Positions 1 through 5,367 of a stretch of 5,367 nucleotides of DNA are shown here, piece after piece. Origin of the DNA: an uncultured Bacilli bacterium (GTDB lineage: Bacteria; Bacillota_I; Bacilli_A; ML615J-28; CAG-313). The position numbers were made by a program, and so were the translations under genes. The stretch covers positions 1 to 5,367 of the forward strand of contig CAJGCS010000080.1 in the NCBI GenBank assembly GCA_904501965.1. The letters are read 5' to 3'. Positions within the stretch are counted from its first letter, which is position 1, and each line of letters begins with the position of its first letter. A model generated the notes under the pieces. The model worked only from the letters and a program-made list of their open reading frames with translations, was not told the DNA's origin and did not search any database.

Positions 1-708
1 TATGTAAGAAATAAAGTAAAAGCTTGTGAATATACAGGTATTATTCCAACTCTTATAAAAGTTAGTGAAGAAATAACTGAAGTTGAACTTTTAGAAATTG
101 TAGAAAAATTAAATAATGATAGTAATATCCACGGAATTATTGTACAACTTCCACTACCAAAACATATAAGTGAACAAAAAGTTATTAATGCGATAAGCAA
201 TGAAAAAGATGTTGATGGCTTTGGTATTGAAAATAAAGGTAAATTATTTACTGGACTTGATGCGCTTCATTCTGCAACACCAGAAGGAATAATGACGCTT
301 CTTAATGCTTATAATATACCTATCGAAGGAAAAAATGCAGTAGTTGTTGGTAGAAGTAATATTGTAGGTAAACCAATTGCAATGCTACTTCTTTCAAAAA
401 ATGCAACAGTAACAATTGCTCACTCAAGAACAAAAGATCTTGCAAGCATTACAAGAGGTGCAGATATCTTAGTTGTCGCAATAGGAAAACCTAAATTTAT
501 CACAAGTGATATGGTAAAAGAAGGCGCTGTTGTCATTGATGTTGGTATCAACAGAGAAAATGGCGTCTTATGTGGTGATGTAGACTTTGAAAATGTATGT
601 AATAAAACATCATTTATTACACCTGTTCCAGGTGGTGTTGGTCCACTTACAATTGCATCACTTCTAAAAAATACACTTTTAGCATTTGAAAATATCGAAA
701 AAAAGTAA
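1..708 (+). CDS. folD: Bifunctional methylenetetrahydrofolate dehydrogenase/cyclohydrolase FolD (5' end missing)
   Basis: FolD interconverts 5,10-methylene-, 5,10-methenyl- and 10-formyl-tetrahydrofolate in the cytoplasm using NADP(H), supplying one-carbon units for purine, thymidylate and formyl-Met synthesis. The frame is open from base 1 and gives 235 residues. The first residue is the conserved active-site Tyr of the Y-x3-K motif (YVRNK; Tyr50 and Lys54 in E. coli), so about 49 residues lie upstream, for a normal total near 284. Other family landmarks are GIIVQLPLP (window residues 45-53, Gln49), KDVDGF (69-74, Asp72), ATPEG (92-96), the Rossmann motif VVGRSNIVGKP (115-125) and the C-terminal PGGVGPLTIA (210-219). 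The motif usually written PCTPxG reads SATPEG here, a mild variation. The ATG at 292 is an internal Met, because conserved FolD sequence continues upstream of it. The stop at 706-708 abuts the pth ribosome binding site, suggesting co-transcription. Confidence 0.97.
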   Translation, partial: YVRNKVKACEYTGIIPTLIKVSEEITEVELLEIVEKLNNDSNIHGIIVQLPLPKHISEQKVINAISNEKDVDGFGIENKGKLFTGLDALHSATPEGIMTLLNAYNIPIEGKNAVVVGRSNIVGKPIAMLLLSKNATVTIAHSRTKDLASITRGADILVVAIGKPKFITSDMVKEGAVVIDVGINRENGVLCGDVDFENVCNKTSFITPVPGGVGPLTIASLLKNTLLAFENIEKK

Positions 709-713
709 AGAGG
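707..713 (+). promoter_or_regulatory. Ribosome binding site of pth
   Basis: AAAGAGG overlaps the last two bases of the folD stop codon and sits 8 nt before the ATG at 722. It fixes the pth start at 722 rather than at the upstream in-frame TTG at 686, which would overlap folD and add 12 residues before the family's usual N-terminus. Confidence 0.75.
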
Positions 714-721
714 ATATATAT

Positions 722-1288
722 ATGGTAATAGTAGGACTTGGAAACGTTGGTAAAGAATATCACGAAACTCACCATAATGTCGGGTTTATGTTTGTTGATG
801 AAATTGCAAAAAGTTTTAATGCAGATTTTAAACTTGAAAAACGCCATAGTGCATATGTTGCTTGTATTAATGTAAATGGGGAGAAACATTATTTATTAAA
901 ACCAACTACATATATGAATCTATCAGGAAAAGCAGTAAAAAGCTTTACTGATTATTACAAAATACCTATGCAAGATATATTAGTTGTATCAGATGACTTA
1001 GATTTAGCAGTATCGGCATTTAGAATAAGAAAATCAGGCGGTGCCGGTGGTCATAAAGGGCTTTTATCTATCATGCAAGAATGCGGGATTAGAGACTTTA
1101 ATAGACTAAGAATTGGTATTGGAAGAAGCGAAAACAAAGAAGTAGTAGATTTTGTTTTATCAAAGTTTTCAAAACAAGATTACGAACTTATAAAAGATAC
1201 TCTTTCATATGCGCCAAATATCTTTTTAGATTATGTAAATAATGGCATAGATTTTATAATGAACAAATATAATGGATTAAAAAAATAA
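722..1288 (+). CDS. pth: Peptidyl-tRNA hydrolase (Pth family, bacterial type)
   Basis: Pth hydrolyses the ester bond of peptidyl-tRNAs that drop off ribosomes, recycling tRNA in the cytoplasm; in Bacillus the gene is also called spoVC. The product is 188 residues, normal for the family. Starting at ATG 722 gives the classic beginning MVIVGLGNVGKEY. Visible motifs are GLGNxG (5-10, Asn8), THHNVG (16-21, with catalytic His18 corresponding to E. coli His20), KPTTYMNLSG (60-69, Asn66), DDLDL (91-95, Asp91 corresponding to E. coli Asp93) and GGHKGLLSI (109-117). In the last motif the position equivalent to E. coli Asn114 is Lys112, a departure from the commonest GGHNG form; the other catalytic residues are intact. 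RIGIGR (130-135) follows as expected. The gene lies 13 nt after folD and 14 nt before mfd, with ribosome binding sites in both gaps, so it is probably the middle of an operon. The hydrolase identity is secure. Confidence 0.97.
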   Translation: MVIVGLGNVGKEYHETHHNVGFMFVDEIAKSFNADFKLEKRHSAYVACINVNGEKHYLLKPTTYMNLSGKAVKSFTDYYKIPMQDILVVSDDLDLAVSAFRIRKSGGAGGHKGLLSIMQECGIRDFNRLRIGIGRSENKEVVDFVLSKFSKQDYELIKDTLSYAPNIFLDYVNNGIDFIMNKYNGLKK

Positions 1289-1302
1289 AGGAATTAAACT
1301 TT

Positions 1303-4300
1303 ATGAATATATTAGATTATTTAAAACAACTTAATAAATATAAAAACATCATAGATAGCTTAAAAGATAATCAAAATATATATATTGGTAATATCGCATC
1401 AAATGCATCAAAATACTTAACAGCACTTACTTTTTTAGAAAAACATGAAAATGTAATATATGTATGTGAAAATATTTTTGAAGCATCAAAAGCATTTGAA
1501 GTACTAGCGGATATTTTAGGAACTGACAATGTCAGTTTTTTTCCTGTTGAGGAGTTTGTTTCACTTGATTTAGTTGCATCATCTAGTTCATTTCGCCTTG
1601 CACGTATGATGACACTTGCAAATATTATCAAAAATAAACCTCAAGTAATAGTAACAAATCTAGAAGGTGTATGTAAAAACATCATATCAAAACAACTCTT
1701 AGAAAAATCAATAATAAATATTAATGTTGGTGATATATATAACATTAAAGATTTAGAAAAAGATTTAGTAATAAGAGGGTACAAAAGATGTGCTGTAGCT
1801 GAAACTGTGGGTACATTTTCAAAAAGAGGAAGCATTATAGATATATATCCTTTGAATGAATCAACATCTGTTAGAATAAATTTCTTTGATGATGAGATTG
1901 AAACAATTAAGTTAATTGACTTAGATGTTCAATTATCTAAAGAAAAATTAAAAAATATTGAAATATATCCAATGTATGATATATATTACGAAGAAGAAAG
2001 CATTGAATCAATTAAAGAAAGAATCAAAGAAAAAATCAAAGTTAAAGACGAATCACTTGATAAAATAATTTACAATATTGAAAATTATACTGATATTGAA
2101 CAATTATCTTTATATTTACCTTTAATTGATAAAGAATATATACCATTTGTCGATTTGTTTAATAAACCAATTATTGTTTTTGATGAATTTAAGAAAATAA
2201 AAGAACATGAATTAAAAACATCAACAGAAACACTTAGTTATCTTAAAGCAAATAAAAAAGAATTCTTATTTGACTATATAAAAACAATTGATGAAATAAA
2301 ACAAAAAGCAAATATTAATATATATGTAAATGAACTTCTTCCAACACTTCATGAAGAATTTTTCCATAAATTATTTGATTTTAAATCATCAAATACAATT
2401 GAATATCATAATAACTTAAAAGCAGTATTTGATAATATTGAATTAAATCAAACAAAAACATATATATTAACACACTTAGATGAGGCAAAACTTGCCTATT
2501 TAGAGGAAATACTAAATACAAGAGGGATACATTATTACTATATTGAAAACATAAATGATATTAGAAAAAACAAAATAAATGTTATGGTATCAGAAAATGC
2601 ATATGGTTATAATGACTTCGAAGAAAATCTAGAAATACTAACACCGCACGAGTTTGCATCAAAAAAGATTGTTAAAAATGCAAAGTATGAAAAATACTAC
2701 AAACAAAGTACCAAAATATATACAAAAGAAGACCTTGAAATTGGCGATTATGTTGTGCACAACGACTATGGGATTGCAAAATATTGTGGATTAAAAACCC
2801 TTGAACTTCGTGGTTTTAAAAACGACTACTTGTTACTTCTTTATGAAAATGACTCGAAACTTTATATTCCGGTTGAAAATATATATCTTTTAGAAAAATA
2901 TATTGGTAGTAAAGATAGAGTTCCAAAACTTAGTAACATTCAAAAAAACGAATGGGCTAAGAAAAAAGCAAAAATCAAAGGAAAAATCTATGATGTTGCG
3001 AAAGACTTAATAAAAGTTCAAGCAGAACGAGAACTTAAAAAAGGATATGTATATTCAAAAGATACTGACTTACAAAAAGAATTCGAAGCAGACTTTGAAT
3101 TTAATGAAACTCTTGACCAAATAAAAACTATTAATGAAGTTAAAAAAGATATGGAATCAACAAAACCAGTTGATAGACTTATCTGTGGTGATGTTGGCTT
3201 TGGAAAAACCGAAGTTGCAATGCGTGCAGCTTTTAAAGCAGTTCAAGAATCTAAACAAGTTGTATATCTTGCACCTACAACAGTACTTACTCGTCAACAT
3301 TATCTAACATTTAAAGAACGTTTTGAAAAATACGGAGTAAGAGTAGAACTTATTAATCGATTTGTTGATAAAAAAACACAAAAACAAATTATTGAAGGCC
3401 TGAAAACTGGTTATGTTGATATTGTTATTGGAACACATAGAGTTTTATCAGACGAAATAGCATATAAAGACTTAGGGCTTTTAATTATTGACGAAGAACA
3501 ACGTTTTGGTGTAACACATAAAGAAAAGATTAAAAAACTTAAATCAAATGTCGATGTTTTAACCCTTACTGCTACTCCAATTCCAAGAACTCTTCAAATG
3601 TCTTTAACTGGAATACGTGATTTATCACTTATTGAAACTCCTCCAGTAAATAGACTTCCAATACAAACATATGTACTTGAATATAATGAATCAGTAATAA
3701 GAGAAGCAATTAATAAAGAACTTGCACGTGGCGGTCAAGTATTTTATTTATTAAACAGAATTGACAGATTAGAAGAATCTTTATCTGATTTAATGCGCCT
3801 TGTACCAAATGCAAAATTTGGTATGATCCATGGCAGAATGACAAAAGAACTGATCGAACAAGAACTAAATAATTTCTTAGATAATAAGTACAATGTATTG
3901 CTTTGTACAACAATTATTGAAACTGGTATCGATATTCCAAATGCAAATACATTAATTATTGAAAAAGCAGATATACTTGGACTTTCACAACTATATCAAA
4001 TAAGAGGACGCGTTGGAAGAAGCGAAAGAATCGCTTATGCTTATTTAATGTATGATGATAATAAAACAATCACCGAAACTGCTCAAAAACGCCTTGAAAC
4101 AATCAAAGAATTCACAGCTTTAGGTAGTGGATATAAAATTGCGATGCGAGATCTTGCGATTAGAGGTGCCGGAGATATATTAGGAAGCGAACAATCTGGA
4201 TATATTGATGCAATTGGTATGGATATGTATATGAAGTTATTATCAGAGACTATTAATGAGTTAAAAGGAACTATAAAAGAAGAAACAACAATAAGAAAGT

Positions 4301-4746
4301 ATGGTATTGATATAGAACGTCATATTGATCCTGAGTATGTATCTGATGAATCGATTAGAATAGATATACATAAATCAATTAGTAAAATAAGAAATAGAAA
4401 ACAAATTGAAGAACTAACATATGAATTTACTGATAGATATGGAAAACTATCTGATAAAATAATCTTATATATGGAAGAAAAATACTTAGAATTCTTACTT
4501 AAAGCAAGCGGAGTTGAAACATTCAAGGAAATGAATCTTTTAGTAAACTTTACTTTTGATACGCAAAAAACAAGTAAAATTAAATTAAATGATTTAAAGA
4601 AAATTGTAAAAGATCAAGATATTAAATATCGTTTCGCTTTTGAAAACAATAAAATTCAAGTAAAAATAACAAAAGAAGATTATCCAAATAGTTATATATA
4701 TTCTTTAACTAGATTCTTAGAAGCAATAAACGAAGTAACAAAATAA
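1303..4746 (+). CDS. mfd: Transcription-repair coupling factor Mfd
   Basis: Mfd is a DNA translocase that pushes or removes RNA polymerase stalled at lesions and recruits UvrA for nucleotide excision repair. The product is 1147 residues, close to E. coli (1148). The order is an N-terminal UvrB-like module (about 1-350, including RGYKRC at 158-163 and GTFSKRGSIIDIYP at 170-183, which usually reads GEF..RGGI), a poorly conserved linker, and the RNA polymerase-interacting domain (about 477-575, beginning LEIGDYVVHNDYGIA). The RecG-like motor follows: Walker A GDVGFGKT (629-636), DEEQ (730-733), TLTATPIPRT (754-763), TTIIETGIDIPN (869-880) and QIRGRVGR (899-906). Next is the TRG translocation motif around 947-966 (AMRDLAIRGAGDILGSEQSG), then the C-terminal autoinhibitory domain (about 1000-1147). 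The UvrB-like part shows no Walker motif, as is normal for Mfd. AAAGGA at 1287-1292 is the ribosome binding site, 10 nt before the ATG. All motor motifs are intact, so the protein should be active. Confidence 0.98.
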   Translation: MNILDYLKQLNKYKNIIDSLKDNQNIYIGNIASNASKYLTALTFLEKHENVIYVCENIFEASKAFEVLADILGTDNVSFFPVEEFVSLDLVASSSSFRLARMMTLANIIKNKPQVIVTNLEGVCKNIISKQLLEKSIININVGDIYNIKDLEKDLVIRGYKRCAVAETVGTFSKRGSIIDIYPLNESTSVRINFFDDEIETIKLIDLDVQLSKEKLKNIEIYPMYDIYYEEESIESIKERIKEKIKVKDESLDKIIYNIENYTDIEQLSLYLPLIDKEYIPFVDLFNKPIIVFDEFKKIKEHELKTSTETLSYLKANKKEFLFDYIKTIDEIKQKANINIYVNELLPTLHEEFFHKLFDFKSSNTIEYHNNLKAVFDNIELNQTKTYILTHLDEAKLAYLEEILNTRGIHYYYIENINDIRKNKINVMVSENAYGYNDFEENLEILTPHEFASKKIVKNAKYEKYYKQSTKIYTKEDLEIGDYVVHNDYGIAKYCGLKTLELRGFKNDYLLLLYENDSKLYIPVENIYLLEKYIGSKDRVPKLSNIQKNEWAKKKAKIKGKIYDVAKDLIKVQAERELKKGYVYSKDTDLQKEFEADFEFNETLDQIKTINEVKKDMESTKPVDRLICGDVGFGKTEVAMRAAFKAVQESKQVVYLAPTTVLTRQHYLTFKERFEKYGVRVELINRFVDKKTQKQIIEGLKTGYVDIVIGTHRVLSDEIAYKDLGLLIIDEEQRFGVTHKEKIKKLKSNVDVLTLTATPIPRTLQMSLTGIRDLSLIETPPVNRLPIQTYVLEYNESVIREAINKELARGGQVFYLLNRIDRLEESLSDLMRLVPNAKFGMIHGRMTKELIEQELNNFLDNKYNVLLCTTIIETGIDIPNANTLIIEKADILGLSQLYQIRGRVGRSERIAYAYLMYDDNKTITETAQKRLETIKEFTALGSGYKIAMRDLAIRGAGDILGSEQSGYIDAIGMDMYMKLLSETINELKGTIKEETTIRKYGIDIERHIDPEYVSDESIRIDIHKSISKIRNRKQIEELTYEFTDRYGKLSDKIILYMEEKYLEFLLKASGVETFKEMNLLVNFTFDTQKTSKIKLNDLKKIVKDQDIKYRFAFENNKIQVKITKEDYPNSYIYSLTRFLEAINEVTK
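1521..1542 (+). other. Terminator-like hairpin inside mfd
   Basis: AACTGAC (1521-1527) and GTCAGTT (1531-1537) form a perfect 7-bp stem with a 3-nt loop (AAT). A run of seven T residues (1536-1542) begins in the 3' arm, which is the shape of a small intrinsic terminator. It encodes part of the conserved Mfd stretch GTDNVSFFPVEE (residues 73-84), so coding constraint may explain it. The stem has only three GC pairs. In a translated message ribosomes would normally prevent it folding; at most it might act as a polarity site when translation of mfd fails. Confidence 0.25.
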
Positions 4747-4763
4747 AAATATATATATAAAAT

Positions 4764-4792
4764 GAATAAATTAACCTCCAAATCTAATACTA
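4764..4792 (+). promoter_or_regulatory. Candidate sigma-G (forespore) promoter of spoVT
   Basis: GAATA (4764-4768), a 17-nt spacer and AATACTA (4786-4792) match the Bacillus sigma-G pattern (GMATA, 16-18 nt, CATNMTA) except for A in place of the first C of the -10 element. In B. subtilis spoVT is known to be transcribed by sigma-G, so the position is what one would expect. The predicted start point is about 4798-4800, giving a leader of about 35 nt that keeps the GGAGG site. The AT-rich background raises the chance of accidental matches, and no transcript data are available here. Confidence 0.45.
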
Positions 4793-4833
4793 ATATTAAA
4801 GGAATTAAATATTAGTAAATTTGGAGGTTTTTT
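4773..4833 (+). terminator. Long two-tier hairpin with T-run between mfd and spoVT
   Basis: The outer stem AACCTCCAAAT (4773-4783) pairs perfectly with ATTTGGAGGTT (4819-4829). The inner stem TACTAATATT (4788-4797) pairs perfectly with AATATTAGTA (4808-4817). An internal loop of 4 nt against 1 nt separates them, and the apical loop is AAAGGAATTA (4798-4807). Six T residues (4828-4833) end the structure, as in an intrinsic terminator closing the folD-pth-mfd transcript. Unusually, the spoVT ATG follows the T-run directly, and the spoVT Shine-Dalgarno lies within the 3' arm. The structure may therefore terminate transcription, block translation, or both. The pairing is certain; the role is inferred. 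Confidence 0.7.
4823..4827 (+). promoter_or_regulatory. Ribosome binding site of spoVT, buried in hairpin stem
   Basis: GGAGG lies 6 nt (all T) before the ATG at 4834, a strong and well-spaced Shine-Dalgarno sequence. All five bases are paired with CCTCC at 4775-4779 in the outer stem of the intergenic hairpin. It is accessible only if that stem is open or if the 5' arm is absent from the RNA. Confidence 0.8.
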
Positions 4834-5367
4834 ATGAATCAAGAATATGATATTAAAGCAACAGGAGTAGTAAGAAGAATCGATGATTTAGGAAGAATCG
4901 TCCTTCCAAAAGAATTAAGAAGGACAATGAGAATAAAAGAAGGAGATTCATTAGAAATATTTATAGATGAAAACGATAAGATTGTTTTAAAAAAATACTC
5001 AGCTGTAAAAGGTGTAAGCTCGTTTTTAAAAGAATTTGTTGATAGCATGTATTCTTCAAACAAAAAAGACATTGTTATTTGTGATACTGAATGTATAGTT
5101 GCAAGTGCAGGTAATGTAAAAACAGATCTTATAGGTAAAAAAATATCAAAAGCATTAGAAAAAATTATAAAAGAAAGACAGACTGTTGTTTTTGATAAAA
5201 CAGTTGAATTTGAAATATGTGAAAACATTTATACAAATAAAGCAGTAATAATAAAACCAATAAATGTTCATGGAGATATATATGGTGCAATTCTTGTTTT
5301 TAGCGATACATATATAACAGATGTCGAAAAATCATTAGTCGAGTTTAGTAGTCTATTTATGAGTAGA
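4834..5367 (+). CDS. spoVT: Stage V sporulation protein T, AbrB/GAF transcriptional regulator (3' end cut by window)
   Basis: SpoVT is a DNA-binding regulator made in the developing forespore, where in Bacillus it tunes the sigma-G regulon and spore coat, resistance and germination properties. The 178 visible residues contain an AbrB-type swapped-hairpin domain at about 8-55 (KATGVVRRIDDLGRIVLPKE at 8-27, then RIKEGDSLEIFID and VLKKYS). A GAF-like domain follows at about 57-178, with VICDTECIVA at 81-90 and GDIYGAILVFS at 147-157. B. subtilis SpoVT is also 178 residues. Here seven extra N-terminal residues (MNQEYDI) precede the usual KATG start, so only a handful of C-terminal residues should lie beyond the window. 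ATG 4834 is chosen because GGAGG sits 6 nt upstream. The GAF domain separates it from shorter AbrB/Abh proteins. Its place right after mfd is the Bacillus arrangement. Translation may be controlled by the hairpin upstream. Confidence 0.93.
   Translation, partial: MNQEYDIKATGVVRRIDDLGRIVLPKELRRTMRIKEGDSLEIFIDENDKIVLKKYSAVKGVSSFLKEFVDSMYSSNKKDIVICDTECIVASAGNVKTDLIGKKISKALEKIIKERQTVVFDKTVEFEICENIYTNKAVIIKPINVHGDIYGAILVFSDTYITDVEKSLVEFSSLFMSR

Noticed and set aside
292..294. ATG 292 as a separate gene start
   Set aside because: The same frame is open to base 1 and encodes conserved FolD motifs upstream, so this is an internal Met.
686..721. Upstream in-frame TTG start that would extend pth by 12 residues and overlap folD
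   Set aside because: ATG 722 has AAAGAGG at proper spacing and gives the family's standard N-terminus; the extra residues have no family match.
2483..2497. Small hairpin AGGCAA-AAC-TTGCCT inside mfd
   Set aside because: Only 6 bp, no T-run and no positional logic; likely chance in coding sequence.
4747..4763. AT-only run resembling a vegetative -10 box (TATAAA, TAAAAT)
   Set aside because: No acceptable -35 element at 16-18 nt upstream, and alternating AT runs recur throughout the window as Ile-Tyr codons or base composition.
4839..5228. 129-codon open frame on the minus strand opposite spoVT
   Set aside because: It is a shadow of spoVT with low-complexity Ser/Phe/Ile composition, no recognisable motif and no ribosome binding site. 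The other minus-strand frames opposite pth and mfd are rejected for the same reason.

Overview
The window is AT-rich bacterial DNA with tightly packed genes, all on the + strand: the 3' part of folD, then complete pth and mfd, then spoVT, which runs off the right edge. Codon choice is strongly AT-biased (AGA for Arg, ATA and ATT for Ile). TGG is used for Trp and all three visible stop codons are TAA, so the standard code fits. A SpoVT-type AbrB/GAF regulator directly after mfd points to a low-GC endospore-forming Firmicute. The sequence alone does not identify a genus.

Layout: folD (1-708, start outside the window) is followed after 13 nt by pth (722-1288), and after another 14 nt by mfd (1303-4746). 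The short gaps and the ribosome binding site in each suggest one housekeeping transcript covering one-carbon metabolism, peptidyl-tRNA recycling and transcription-coupled repair. The mfd-spoVT gap is the only sizeable intergenic region (87 nt, 4747-4833). The mfd-spoVT order matches Bacillus subtilis, but fin (yabK), which lies between pth and mfd there, is absent.

The mfd-spoVT gap is the most interesting part. It holds a long two-tier inverted repeat (11 bp plus 10 bp of pairing) ending in six T residues, immediately before the spoVT ATG. The spoVT Shine-Dalgarno GGAGG lies inside the 3' arm. A good match to a sigma-G promoter (GAATA, 17 nt, AATACTA) overlaps the 5' arm, with a predicted start point near the hairpin loop. 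My reading, which is inference, is that read-through RNA from mfd would fold, terminate and/or hide the spoVT ribosome binding site. RNA started at the forespore promoter would lack the 5' arm and be freely translated. This would insulate a sporulation gene from a vegetative operon.

The rest is ordinary core genome. I see no mobile element, CRISPR array, tRNA or rRNA.
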